This document shows, piece by piece, positions 28,745 through 37,451 of a stretch of 64,000 nt of DNA; position 1 is the stretch's first letter; the number at the start of each line of letters is the position of its first letter. This DNA is from JALYOC01 sp036675345 (GTDB lineage Bacteria; Myxococcota; Myxococcia; Myxococcales; Myxococcaceae), in NCBI GenBank assembly GCA_036675345.1, contig JAKFFE010000046.1, positions 11,058-75,057 on the forward strand, given 5' to 3'. The notes below the pieces were generated by a model. It made no database searches, was not told the origin of the DNA, and saw nothing but the letters and a program-made list of their open reading frames with translations. The position numbers and the translations under genes are program-made.

Positions 28745-30715
28745 CTACTTGGTCCGCGCGCTCTTCGGAGGCGGCGGCATCTCCTGCACCGTGTCCTCGT
28801 CGGAGTCATGGGCCAGCGGGGCGGGAGGAGGAGGTGACGAACCCTTGCGAGCACGGGCCGCGGAAGGCGCCGGCGTCCTGGCCTTGGGTGAAGACGCCTC
28901 CTGGAGGGCGCGCTCCAGCTCCTCGGAGCTCAGCGCCTGGGTGGACTGGGCGTTGGCGGCGCTGACCGGCGCCCGGGCCGACTTGCCGGTCTGGATCGCC
29001 CGCATGTTGGCGGTGGGGGCGGCGGCACCGGCGATCGGCGGGCCCTTGCGCTTGGCGGGCATCGACTTGGACGCCGAGCTCTGTCCCCGCGCCTGCTCCC
29101 GCGCGAAGACCGCGGTCAGCTTCTCGCCACCATCCCTGGCCGGCAGCTGGGTGACCTTGACCTTCTTGTTGGGGTCCGCCGGTCCCAGGAGGATCGCCTC
29201 CTCCACCGCGGCCGCCAGCGCCGCCTGGCCTCCGGGGTAGGCGGCCATCAGCCCCTCCAGCTTCATCAGCTGGGCGCGCAGCTCGGCGCCGGTGGCGGTG
29301 CGCCGCTGGAGGTCGTGGGTCACCAGCTTCATCACCACCTCCTCCAGCTCGGGCGGGATGTCCTGCCGCAGCTCGGAGGGACGGGGGATGCGGGGGAAGA
29401 TCCCCTTGTTCAACGAGGCATCGTCCTCGGCGGTGTAGACCCGGCTGAGGGTGAGGGTCTCGATCAGGGTCAGCCCCAGCGCGAACAGATCCGCCCGCCC
29501 GTCGAAGGGGCCGACCACGATCTGCTCCGGCGCCGCATAGTGCAGCTTGCCGTAGAAGATGTCGGTGCGGCCGGTCTCTACCCGGGTGGCGGCGTTGGCC
29601 ACGCCGAAGTCGCCCAGCTTCACCTCCCCGATGCGGGAGAGGAGGATGTTGGGCGGGTTGACGTCCCGGTGCACCAGGTTCAGCGGCTTGCCGCCCGAAT
29701 CCACCCGCCGGTGGATGTAGTCCAGCGCGTTGGCCAGCTCCGAGGCCAGGTAGGTCACCGCGTTGAGCGGCAGCGGCCGCTGCAGCCGCTTGAGCAGCCG
29801 GTTCAGCGGCAGCCCGTCCACGTACTCCATCGCCAGGATGAAGCTGTCCTTGAATCTCCCGCAGTCGAAGACCTGGACGATGTTCGGATGGTTCAGCGAG
29901 GCGCACAGCCGGGCCTCCTCGCGGAACATCTCCACGAAGGCCTCGCTGCCGGCGAAGGTCGGCAGCACCCGCTTGATCGCCACCGGCTTCTGGAAGCCGC
30001 CCTCCGGGCAGTAGGTGGCGCGCCACACCTCGGCCATCCCGCCCGCGCCCAGCCGCTCGTGGAGGAAGTACTTCCCCATCAGGTCCTGCTGGCGGACCTG
30101 CTGCAGGGCCTCCTCGGTCTTGCGGATGAAGTGCCGGGCGATCAGCGCCGCGAAGCCGCCGCACATGATCAGGATCACCGCGCGCAGGATCGCCGCCGGC
30201 AGCTTCACCGCCCCCTGGATCATGTCCGCCGGCAGCCGGGGGACCAGCACCAGCAGGTACAGCGCCATCCACTCCGCCGCCGCCAGCGCGCCGGCCACCA
30301 GCGACAGCCGGGGAGTGGCGCGCACCGCGGAGGCCACCACCAGCCCGCCCCAGATCACGTGGGTGGGGGTCATGTGCGCGTACTCGCCGCCGCGGACCAG
30401 CGCGGTCATCAGCACGATCACCGCCGGGACCGACACCTCCAGCAGCACGTTGGCCCAGGCGATCGCCGGGTGGTACCAGCCCCGGTTCATCGCCCGCAGC
30501 TGCGCCAGGTAGTAGGCGGCCACCACCGCCAGGAAGGCGTTGATCGACAGCGAGGTGGTCCAGCTCTGGAAGAAGGCCAGGGAGAAGACGAAGGGAATCG
30601 CGATCCCGCAGAAGGCGGCGATCAGCTTGGCCACCGAGGCCTCGCGCACCGGCGAGTCTGCGCGCAGCGATTCACGAAGGACCTGGAGCGGGGCCAGGGT
30701 GGCGTCTTTGCTCAT
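28745..30715 (-). CDS. Ser/Thr protein kinase with N-terminal membrane domain
   Basis: A 656-residue protein. Residues 30-197 hold about six membrane helices. The kinase domain begins near 216: Gly loop GAGGMAEV at 223-230, ATP-binding Lys248 in VAIKRV, catalytic loop HRDVNPPN at 349-356 and DFG at 369-371, then YAAPEQ. All residues needed for activity are present. The last 150 residues are a Pro/Ala/Ser-rich tail. Most bacterial kinases have the kinase domain first and a single membrane helix after it; here the order is reversed and the membrane part is multi-spanning. ATG 30715 is chosen because it has a TAGCCT box ten bases upstream and the earlier frame is low quality. Confidence 0.92.
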   Translation of the reverse strand: MSKDATLAPLQVLRESLRADSPVREASVAKLIAAFCGIAIPFVFSLAFFQSWTTSLSINAFLAVVAAYYLAQLRAMNRGWYHPAIAWANVLLEVSVPAVIVLMTALVRGGEYAHMTPTHVIWGGLVVASAVRATPRLSLVAGALAAAEWMALYLLVLVPRLPADMIQGAVKLPAAILRAVILIMCGGFAALIARHFIRKTEEALQQVRQQDLMGKYFLHERLGAGGMAEVWRATYCPEGGFQKPVAIKRVLPTFAGSEAFVEMFREEARLCASLNHPNIVQVFDCGRFKDSFILAMEYVDGLPLNRLLKRLQRPLPLNAVTYLASELANALDYIHRRVDSGGKPLNLVHRDVNPPNILLSRIGEVKLGDFGVANAATRVETGRTDIFYGKLHYAAPEQIVVGPFDGRADLFALGLTLIETLTLSRVYTAEDDASLNKGIFPRIPRPSELRQDIPPELEEVVMKLVTHDLQRRTATGAELRAQLMKLEGLMAAYPGGQAALAAAVEEAILLGPADPNKKVKVTQLPARDGGEKLTAVFAREQARGQSSASKSMPAKRKGPPIAGAAAPTANMRAIQTGKSARAPVSAANAQSTQALSSEELERALQEASSPKARTPAPSAARARKGSSPPPPAPLAHDSDEDTVQEMPPPPKSARTK

Positions 30716-30725
30716 CCGATCCCCA

Positions 30726-30731
30726 AGGCTA
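30726..30731 (-). promoter_or_regulatory. Possible -10 element (TAGCCT) for the kinase gene
   Basis: Minus-strand TAGCCT ends ten bases before the ATG at 30715. A G-rich stretch (GGGGAT) between them could also act as a weak ribosome site. Confidence 0.4.
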
Positions 30732-30791
30732 CCACCCTTTGCGCCAGGGGCCTGATCTTGCCCGGCCTGCCGGTTGCACTCCCGCCGGGCC

Positions 30792-31376
30792 ATGCGTCCC
30801 GCCCGCCGCGCCCTGTGGCTGTCCGTGCCCGCCCTCTGCCTGATTGGCTGGTTTGGCGGGGAGGTCCCACCCTCCCCCGCTCCGGTCCGCGGAGATCGCC
30901 TGGTGATCGAACTGAACCAGCGCACCCTGACCGTGATGCTGGGGGTTCAGGAGCTGCGCCGCTTCCCGATCAGCCTGGCCAGCGGAGGGGTGGGCAAGGT
31001 GAAGCGGGGAGACGCCCGGAACCCGGTGGGGACCTATCGGCTGATGGAGGGTCGCGCCTCCCAGTTCCATCGCTTCCTGCCGGTCAGCTACCCCAACGCC
31101 GAGGACGCAGCCCGGGGGCTGGCGGAGAAGCGGATCACCCCGGCGCAGGCGGCGGCGATCGTCCGGGCGGTTCGCGCCGGACGGATGCCGCCGCAGAACA
31201 CCGCGCTGGGCGGACAAATTGGCATCCACGGACTGGGCCGCCGCTTTCCGCTGGGGCCGCTGCAGAGGCTGCACCGCTGGTTCAACGCCAGCGAGGGTTG
31301 CTTCGTGCTCACCGACCCGGAGGTCACCGAGCTGGAGACCCTCTACGCCCCGGGCGCGGTGCTGGAGATCCGCTGA
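30792..31376 (+). CDS. L,D-transpeptidase (YkuD family)
   Basis: A 194-residue protein with an N-terminal signal or anchor (LWLSVPALCLIGWFGG). The YkuD catalytic domain covers residues 35-194: LVIELNQRTLTVMLG start, KRGDARNPVGTYRL, and the active-site segment IGIHG (His) through WFNASEGCFVL, where the Cys is the nucleophile. These enzymes form 3-3 cross-links in peptidoglycan or attach lipoproteins to it. Length is typical. It is divergent from the kinase gene (76 bases between the starts) and convergent with the small RelE-like gene. The TTG at 30774 would add six residues. Confidence 0.9.
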   Translation: MRPARRALWLSVPALCLIGWFGGEVPPSPAPVRGDRLVIELNQRTLTVMLGVQELRRFPISLASGGVGKVKRGDARNPVGTYRLMEGRASQFHRFLPVSYPNAEDAARGLAEKRITPAQAAAIVRAVRAGRMPPQNTALGGQIGIHGLGRRFPLGPLQRLHRWFNASEGCFVLTDPEVTELETLYAPGAVLEIR

Positions 31377-31379
31377 CCG

Positions 31380-31658
31380 CTACTCCACCTCTGGCATCGG
31401 TCGGCCAGCCCGGGCCCGCTTCACCCGCTTGGCGGTGACCACGGTCAGGGTCCGGCGCCCACCATCGGCCCGGCACTCCAGCACCACCGGTCCGGCGGCG
31501 ATCTCCACCCAGTCATCGGAGGGGCCGTGCTCGCGCAGCGCCGCCAGGGCAGCCGCGGCGGCCAGCCGGCGATCGACCGTCTTCTGCTGGGCTGCGGGCA
31601 GCGCTCTCAGCTCCGCGGCCGCCGACTCCTCGAACTGGATCTTGAACGGAAGCTTCAC
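31380..31658 (-). CDS. RelE/ParE-like small protein
   Basis: A 92-residue protein (GTG start). KIQFEESAAAELRALPAAQQKTVDRRL followed by a beta-rich half (GPVVLECRADGGRRTLTVVTAKRVKR) resembles the RelE/ParE toxin fold: strand, two helices, then a sheet with basic residues. No antitoxin gene is visible on either side; the next genes are the transpeptidase and biotin carboxylase. It may therefore be a stand-alone member or a decayed locus. The homology is weak and from pattern only. A GTG at 31688 could add ten residues. Confidence 0.5.
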   Translation of the reverse strand: MKLPFKIQFEESAAAELRALPAAQQKTVDRRLAAAAALAALREHGPSDDWVEIAAGPVVLECRADGGRRTLTVVTAKRVKRARAGRPMPEVE

Positions 31659-31853
31659 CCTGATGGCCTCAGGGCTACCACCTAGCACATGTGCCTGGTT
31701 TTGCCATGCACATCGTCCCGGTGAGACCGGGAGCGCACTGGCCGTTTCCCCCTCTAGCCCGAGGGTTGGCTACCGGAAGCGCCTGGAAAGCCGAGAGGTT
31801 ACCGGCCCAACACTCAACTCCCTGCGCACCCCACTCGGTGATAAACGCCGCGC

Positions 31854-33362
31854 ATGGCCAAGATCCGGAAGATCCTCATCGCCAACCGCGGCGAGATCGC
31901 CATCCGCGTGATGCGCACCTGCAAGGAGCTGGGCATCGCCACGGTGGCAGTCTACTCGGAGGCGGACCGCTCGGCGCTCCATGTCCGGATGGCGGACCAG
32001 GCAGTGTGCGTCGGTCCCGCCCCTTCCCGGGAGAGCTACCTGGTCCAGGAGCGGATCATCGAGGCGGCCAAGCGGACCGGCGCGGACGCGATCCATCCCG
32101 GCTACGGCTTCCTCTCCGAGAACGCGTCCTTCGTCCGGGCCTGTGAGAAGGCGGGGCTGATCTTCATTGGTCCCCCGGCCAGCGCCATGGACGCGATGGG
32201 GGAGAAGACCCGCGCCCGGCAGAACATGATCAAGGCCGGGGTGCCGGTGGTCCCGGGCACCGCGGACCCGATCGCCACCGTGGAGGAGGCCCGGGCCTTC
32301 GCCGAGAAGGTGGGCCTGCCGGTGATGCTCAAGGCGGCGGGCGGCGGCGGCGGCAAGGGGATGCGCAAGGTGGAGAAGTGGGAGGACTTCGACTCCTTCT
32401 GGCGCTCCGCCAAGTCGGAGGCGATGAGCTCCTTTGGCAACGACGCGGTGTACATCGAGAAGTTCCTCGATCAGCCCCACCACGTGGAGATCCAGGTCTT
32501 CGGCGACACCCACGGGAACGTGATCCACCTCAACGAGCGCGAGTGCTCGGCGCAGCGCCGCCACCAGAAGGTGGTGGAGGAGACCCCCTCCCCGATCCTC
32601 ACCCCCCAGATGCGGGCGGCGATGGGCGAGGTGGCGGTGAAGGCCGCCAAGGCGGTGGACTACGTGGGCGCGGGGACGGTGGAGTTCCTGGTGGACGGGG
32701 CCCGCAACTTCTACTTCCTGGAGATGAACACCCGGCTCCAGGTGGAGCACCCGGTCACCGAGTGGGTCACCGGGATCGACCTGGTCCGCTGGCAGATCCT
32801 GATCGCCCAGGGGGAGAAGCTGCCCTTCCTCCAGCCGCTGCAGCCGCGCGGCCACTCGATCGAGGTCCGGGTGTACGCCGAGGATCCGGGCCAGAACTTC
32901 ATGCCCTCCCCGGGGAAGATCACCTACCTGCGCGTCCCCAGCGGGCCGTTCCTCCGCGACGACGGCGGGGTGTTCGCCGGCTACACCGTGCCCAACTTCT
33001 ACGACCCGATGATCTCCAAGCTCTCGGTGTGGGCCCCCACCCGGGAGGAGGCGATCGCCCGGATGAAGCGGGCGCTGAGCGAATACGTGGTCAAGGGGAT
33101 CACCACCAACCTGCGCTACCTGCACGGGATCATGGAGCACCCGGAGTTCGTGGGCGGAAACTACGACACCGGCTTTCTGGGCCGCGCCCACACCGAGCTG
33201 CTGGGGCAGGAGAAGCCGGAGCTGGTGGAGGCGGCGTTGATGGCCTCGGTGGTGTTCGCCCACCAGCAGAACCAGAAGAAGGCCCGCACCCTGGCCCCGG
33301 CCACCGCCAGCACCGGCGGGTCCGCCTGGCGCAACGGTCTGCGCCGCGGCCGGTCGCTCTAA
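31854..33362 (+). CDS. accC: Biotin carboxylase subunit of acyl-CoA carboxylase
   Basis: A 502-residue ATP-grasp enzyme that carboxylates biotin with ATP and bicarbonate. Motifs present: KILIANRGEIAIRVMRTCKELG at the N-terminus, GGGGGKGMRKV (ATP loop), the ECSAQRRHQKVVEE segment, FLEMNTRLQVEHPVTEWVTG in the active site and the C-terminal GYTVPNFYDPMISKL. Length fits a free biotin carboxylase without a fused carrier domain. It is the first gene of a tight operon with a biotin carrier protein and methylmalonyl-CoA mutase, so it most likely serves propionyl-CoA carboxylase. The partner carboxyltransferase would be the gene at 11751. Confidence 0.94.
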   Translation: MAKIRKILIANRGEIAIRVMRTCKELGIATVAVYSEADRSALHVRMADQAVCVGPAPSRESYLVQERIIEAAKRTGADAIHPGYGFLSENASFVRACEKAGLIFIGPPASAMDAMGEKTRARQNMIKAGVPVVPGTADPIATVEEARAFAEKVGLPVMLKAAGGGGGKGMRKVEKWEDFDSFWRSAKSEAMSSFGNDAVYIEKFLDQPHHVEIQVFGDTHGNVIHLNERECSAQRRHQKVVEETPSPILTPQMRAAMGEVAVKAAKAVDYVGAGTVEFLVDGARNFYFLEMNTRLQVEHPVTEWVTGIDLVRWQILIAQGEKLPFLQPLQPRGHSIEVRVYAEDPGQNFMPSPGKITYLRVPSGPFLRDDGGVFAGYTVPNFYDPMISKLSVWAPTREEAIARMKRALSEYVVKGITTNLRYLHGIMEHPEFVGGNYDTGFLGRAHTELLGQEKPELVEAALMASVVFAHQQNQKKARTLAPATASTGGSAWRNGLRRGRSL

Positions 33363-33386
33363 CCTCGAACTGAAGAAGGATCTCCC

Positions 33387-33896
33387 GTGCGCTACTTCAC
33401 CAAGCTTCGAGGACAGAAAGAGCCCGTCCCGGTGGACATTGAACCGCTGGCGGGAGGCCGCTACCGGCTGACCCTGGAGGGCAAGACCCACGAGATCGAC
33501 GCGCTGACCCTGGAGCACGGCGCGGTCTCGCTGCTGATCGACGATCGCTCCTATCACGTGGAGTTCGAGGAGCAGGGCGAGGAGGTGCTGGTCTCGGTGG
33601 GCAAGCACCTGACCCGCATCGACGTGGCCGACGAGCGCAAGCTGCGGCTGCGCGCCGGTCAGGCTGGGTTCCAGGTGGAGGGCAAGCAGACCATCCTGGC
33701 GCCAATGCCGGGCAAGGTGGTCAAGGTCCTGGTCAAGCAGGGCGACGAGGTCACCGAGGGCCAGGGCCTGGTGGTGGTGGAGGCGATGAAGATGGAGAAC
33801 GAGCTCAAGGCCCCCAAGGCCGGGAAGATCACCGAGCTGTTCGCCAAGGAAGGCTCCACCGTGGAGATCAACGCCAAGCTGGTCACCGTCGAGTAG
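33387..33896 (+). CDS. Biotin carboxyl carrier protein
   Basis: A 169-residue protein with a GTG start and AAGGA ribosome site. The C-terminal 70 residues are a biotinyl domain with the biotin-attachment motif EAMKM (Lys135). The N-terminal part (residues 1-95) is the beta-rich segment found in propionyl-CoA carboxylase alpha chains, where it bridges the carboxylase and biotin domains. The gene lies 24 bases after the biotin carboxylase and 13 before the mutase. Together the two upstream genes look like a split PccA. Confidence 0.93.
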   Translation: MRYFTKLRGQKEPVPVDIEPLAGGRYRLTLEGKTHEIDALTLEHGAVSLLIDDRSYHVEFEEQGEEVLVSVGKHLTRIDVADERKLRLRAGQAGFQVEGKQTILAPMPGKVVKVLVKQGDEVTEGQGLVVVEAMKMENELKAPKAGKITELFAKEGSTVEINAKLVTVE

Positions 33897-33909
33897 GAGT
33901 TCCAAGCCC

Positions 33910-35574
33910 ATGTCCGATTGGATGAAGACCGCCGAGCGCTGGATCACCGCCACCTACGAGAAGGCGCGCGCCAAGTCCAAGGAGCGCCAGGCGCGCTTCA
34001 TCACCTCCAGCGGGATCGAGATCCCGCCCCTCTACGGTCCGGACGCGGTGCCCGAGGCGCAGTACGGCGAGAAGCTGGGCTTCCCCGGGGAGTACCCGTT
34101 CACCCGCGGGGTGCAGCCCACCATGTACCGCGGCCGCTACTGGACCATGCGCCAGTACGCCGGCTTCGGCTCGGCCCGGGAGTCCAACCAGCGCTACCAC
34201 TACCTGCTCAAGTCCGGGCAGACCGGGCTCTCGGTGGCCTTCGATCTCCCCACCCAGATGGGCCGGGACGGCGATCACCCGCGCGCCCGCGGGGAGGTGG
34301 GCAAGGTGGGGGTGGCGATCTCCTCCCTGGAGGACATGGAGATCCTGATGAAGGGGATCCCCCTGGGCGAGGTCTCCACCTCGATGACCATCAACGCCAC
34401 CGCCTCCACCCTCCTCTGCCTGTACGCGGCGGTGGCGGAGAAGAACGGGGTGCCCCTGGATCAGCTGCAGGGCACGGTGCAGAACGACATCCTCAAGGAG
34501 TACATGGCGCGGGGCACCTACGTGTACCCGCCCCAGCCTTCGCTGCGGATCATCACCAACCTGTTCGCCTTCTGCGCCCAGAAGGTCCCCAAGTGGAACC
34601 CGATCTCGATCAGCGGGTACCACATCCGGGAGGCGGGCTCGACCGCCGCCCAGGAGATCGCCTTCACCCTCGGGGACGGGATCGCCTACGTGGACGCGGC
34701 GCTGAAGGCCGGGCTGGCGGTGGATGAGTTCGCCGGCCGGCTCTCCTTCTTCTTCAACGTCCACAACAACTTCCTGGAGGAGATCGCCAAGTTCCGCGCC
34801 GCCCGCCGGCTGTGGGCGCGGATCATGAAGGAGCGCTTCGGGGCCAAGGACCCGCGGTCGATGATGCTGCGCTTCCACGCCCAGACCGCCGGCAGCACCC
34901 TCACCGCGCAGCAGCCGGACAACAACGTGGTCCGGGTGGCGCTGCAGGCGATGGCCGCGGTGCTGGGCGGCGCCCAGTCGCTGCACACCAACAGCAAGGA
35001 CGAGGCGCTGGCCCTGCCCTCCGAGGAGTCGGCCCGGCTGGCGCTGCGCACCCAGCAGGTGATCGCCTACGAGAGCGGGGTCTGCGACACCATCGATCCG
35101 ATGGGCGGCAGCTACGCGATCGAGCACCTCACCGACGAGCTGGAGGCCAAGGCGGAGGCGTATCTGAGGAAGATCGACGACCTGGGCGGGATGGTGGCGG
35201 CGATCGAGAAGGGCTACCCCCAGAAGGAGATCCAGGACGCGGCCTACCAGGCGCAGCGGGACCAGGAGGATCGCAAGCAGATCGTGGTCGGGGTGAACCA
35301 GTTCCAGGTCCAGGAGCCGCCCCCGGAAGGGCTGCTGCGGGTGGACGAGAAGGCGGAGCTGGCCCAGATCGAACAGCTCAAGGCCCTGCGCCAGCGCCGC
35401 AGCAACGACGCCTCCCGCCGCACGGTGGACGCGCTGCGCACCGCCGCGGGGACCCCGGACGAGAACCTGATCCCCTACATCCTGGACGCGGTGAAGGCCT
35501 ACGCCACCCTGGGCGAGATCTCCGACGCGATGCGCGAGGTGTTCGGCGAGCACAAGGAGACGGTGGTCCTCTAA
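33910..35574 (+). CDS. Methylmalonyl-CoA mutase, catalytic (large) domain only
   Basis: A 554-residue protein that corresponds to the substrate-binding barrel of methylmalonyl-CoA mutase, which interconverts methylmalonyl-CoA and succinyl-CoA with adenosylcobalamin. Recognisable segments are RYWTMRQYAGFGSARESNQRYH, FDLPTQMGRDGDHP, SISGYHIREAGSTA and VCDTIDPMGGSYAIE. The C-terminal B12-binding domain (DxHxxG) is absent, so a separate small subunit must be supplied from elsewhere. The family's other split members (McmA1/McmA2) fit this. The gene ends the propionate operon, followed by a hairpin without a T tract. Confidence 0.93.
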   Translation: MSDWMKTAERWITATYEKARAKSKERQARFITSSGIEIPPLYGPDAVPEAQYGEKLGFPGEYPFTRGVQPTMYRGRYWTMRQYAGFGSARESNQRYHYLLKSGQTGLSVAFDLPTQMGRDGDHPRARGEVGKVGVAISSLEDMEILMKGIPLGEVSTSMTINATASTLLCLYAAVAEKNGVPLDQLQGTVQNDILKEYMARGTYVYPPQPSLRIITNLFAFCAQKVPKWNPISISGYHIREAGSTAAQEIAFTLGDGIAYVDAALKAGLAVDEFAGRLSFFFNVHNNFLEEIAKFRAARRLWARIMKERFGAKDPRSMMLRFHAQTAGSTLTAQQPDNNVVRVALQAMAAVLGGAQSLHTNSKDEALALPSEESARLALRTQQVIAYESGVCDTIDPMGGSYAIEHLTDELEAKAEAYLRKIDDLGGMVAAIEKGYPQKEIQDAAYQAQRDQEDRKQIVVGVNQFQVQEPPPEGLLRVDEKAELAQIEQLKALRQRRSNDASRRTVDALRTAAGTPDENLIPYILDAVKAYATLGEISDAMREVFGEHKETVVL

Positions 35575-35581
35575 TTCTGGA

Positions 35582-35606
35582 GGCGGGCCCGCAACCGCGG
35601 CCCGCC
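35582..35606 (+). terminator. GC-rich hairpin after the mutase gene
   Basis: GGCGGGCC (35582-35589) pairs perfectly with GGCCCGCC (35599-35606) around a 9-base loop, starting seven bases after the mutase stop. No T tract follows, so it may act as a transcript 3' end stabiliser or a Rho-assisted stop. Confidence 0.5.
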
Positions 35607-35656
35607 GTTCCGGTACCTCCCTCCGCCGGTCCGCTCCTGGGCCGCGGAAGGGAACC

Positions 35657-36133
35657 ATGTCTGAGACGTTGACCGCGGCCGACCTTCGCGCCGCCTCCCG
35701 GGCGGGGGTGGTGGCCGGCTTCACCGGGCTGCTGCTGGGATGCCTCCTGGTGCTCGGGATCTTCGAGCTCTCCACCCGCTGGGAGGCGCTCCTGGCCAGC
35801 GCCACTGCGGTGCTGTTCGCCAGCCTGGCCGCCCTGCGGCTGGGACGCTGGGCCGGCCGTCGGGTCCTCCGTTCGGGCCTCCCGCACGCGCTGTGGGTGG
35901 GCCCGCTTTCCGCAATCCTGACGCTGATCTGCGGCACCTTCGGGGTAGCAGTGGGCAACCTTCCCACGATGATCAGCAAGCTGGGCGAGGGAGGCGCTGC
36001 CACCCAGGTGGTGGCCTCCTACGCCCTGTTGCCGGTGGTGTGGGGATCGCTCTGGGGCCTGGTCCCGGCGGCGCTGGTCGGCCTGCTATGCGGGCTGGGA
36101 CTCTGGGCCTGGTTGGAGAGCCGCCTGGATTGA
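35657..36133 (+). CDS. Uncharacterised four-helix membrane protein
   Basis: A 158-residue protein with about four hydrophobic segments (residues 17-37, 43-63, 78-98, 118-150), each Gly/Ala/Leu-rich. No conserved catalytic or binding motif is visible. The C-terminus is short and charged (WLESRLD). ATG 35657 follows an AAGGGAACC ribosome site. It is the last gene before the convergent PEGA-like lipoprotein gene three bases downstream. Function unknown. Confidence 0.75.
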   Translation: MSETLTAADLRAASRAGVVAGFTGLLLGCLLVLGIFELSTRWEALLASATAVLFASLAALRLGRWAGRRVLRSGLPHALWVGPLSAILTLICGTFGVAVGNLPTMISKLGEGGAATQVVASYALLPVVWGSLWGLVPAALVGLLCGLGLWAWLESRLD

Positions 36134-36136
36134 AAC

Positions 36137-36610
36137 CTATCGGGAGCGCTGGGCCACGGTGCGGACCGGGGCCGGCTCCACCGGCTGGACCTCCACCGAG
36201 ACCGGCGCCACCACCGGCGGGGCCACCGGGGCCACCGGCTCCAGCTCCACGTTGTAGGCCGGCGCGTAGTCCGCCATCCAGGCGATGGGGACCAGCAGCC
36301 CCAGGCCGACCACCGTCCACCAGGTGACCGCCGCCCCAGCCACCCAGCCGGCGATCGCCAGGCCGTTGACGTGGTCCTTGCGGATGGTGAGGGTGTCCTC
36401 CACGAAGCCCTCCTTCTCCAGCAGCAGCACCTCGCTGGAGCCGATCACCCCTCCCCCGGAGAAGTCGCAGGGGGTCTTGCACACCTTCTCGCCCCTCACG
36501 TTGCGGACGGTGGCGCCCGAGGGCCGGGAGCGGATCATGGTGGTGGACGAACAGCCGGTGGAGACAGACAGCAGGGAGACCAGCGAGACGAACAGGGCGG
36601 TGCGCTTCAT
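36137..36610 (-). CDS. PEGA-like small lipoprotein with membrane segment
   Basis: A 157-residue protein with a lipobox LLSVSTGC (Cys20). Residues 25-75 (TMIRSRPSGATVRNVRGEKVCKTPCDFSG and EVLLLEKEGFVEDTLTI) match the PEGA-type module seen in many surface lipoproteins. One long hydrophobic stretch follows (LAIAGWVAGAAVTWWTVVGLGLLVPIAW), then a Pro/Val-rich tail. The start at 36610 has a GAGGAAG ribosome site. Likely envelope-associated; role unknown. Confidence 0.8.
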   Translation of the reverse strand: MKRTALFVSLVSLLSVSTGCSSTTMIRSRPSGATVRNVRGEKVCKTPCDFSGGGVIGSSEVLLLEKEGFVEDTLTIRKDHVNGLAIAGWVAGAAVTWWTVVGLGLLVPIAWMADYAPAYNVELEPVAPVAPPVVAPVSVEVQPVEPAPVRTVAQRSR

Positions 36611-36853
36611 GGGGGCTTCCTCGGTTGGAGACGGTTGGGGGGTTCGACTGCGGTCCGCCCCCTGTGCAGCGCCCAGGCCAAGCGCAAACGCCCGCAAACC
36701 CTGGGGCGTCCCTGCTCCCGTCAGTCTCCCTTCCCCGGGGACAGTCTCCGCCCGCGGACGGACCGGCGGCCGGTCCGCTGGTCACCAACTCCCGAACAAG
36801 GACCGTCCGGCTCTCCCCGGGGTGGACCACAATCCCCTCCCGGAGGAGTCCTG

Positions 36854-37444
36854 ATGAAAGCCATCCTGCTGCTGACCCTGCTCACCCTCGCCCCCGCCGC
36901 CCTGGCGCAGGAGAAGAACCCGATCGAGAAGTTCGGAGAGTGGATTGGAACCCTGGGTAAGCCGGCCGCTCCGCCCAAGCCGCCGGAGCCCAGCTCCTGG
37001 AACACGGTCACCCTCAACCCGCTGGCGCTGCAGCAGCAACAGCTGGGGATCGAATACGAGCGGGTGCTGGGAGCGCCGGCCTCCCTGTACGTCGCGCCCC
37101 AGGGGGTGTTCGGGGCGGCAGGCAACTCCTGGATCCTCTCCCTGGGCCTGAATGTGGGGATGCGCTTCTTCGTGCTGGGCACCGCGCCCAACGGGCTGTT
37201 CATCGGCCCGGAGGTGGGGGTCAACTACCAGCGCAGCAACCAGCAGGGAGTGATCCGCACCGCGCTGGGGTTGGGAGTGGGCGCCGGGGTGGGCTGGTCG
37301 CTGGTGTTCTTCGAACGCTTCGCCTTCTCGGTGGGCTTCTCCGCCCAGTACCGCAGCGTGCCGGACATCGAGAGCCCGGAGCCGGACACCGTCCGCACCA
37401 GCTTCACTCCGCTTCCGCGGCTGGCCTTCGGGGTCGCCTTCTAG
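36854..37444 (+). CDS. Predicted outer-membrane-type beta protein
   Basis: A 196-residue protein with a signal peptide (ILLLTLLTLAPAALAQ). After a Pro-rich spacer the mature part shows alternating hydrophobic strands (NTVTLNPLALQQQQLGIEYE, FFVLGTAPNGLFIGPEVGVNY, FAFSVGFSAQYRSVP) and ends in aromatic Phe (LAFGVAF), a hallmark of outer membrane barrels. A GGAGGAG ribosome site precedes ATG 36854. No specific family recognised. Confidence 0.75.
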   Translation: MKAILLLTLLTLAPAALAQEKNPIEKFGEWIGTLGKPAAPPKPPEPSSWNTVTLNPLALQQQQLGIEYERVLGAPASLYVAPQGVFGAAGNSWILSLGLNVGMRFFVLGTAPNGLFIGPEVGVNYQRSNQQGVIRTALGLGVGAGVGWSLVFFERFAFSVGFSAQYRSVPDIESPEPDTVRTSFTPLPRLAFGVAF

Positions 37445-37451
37445 ACTGTCG

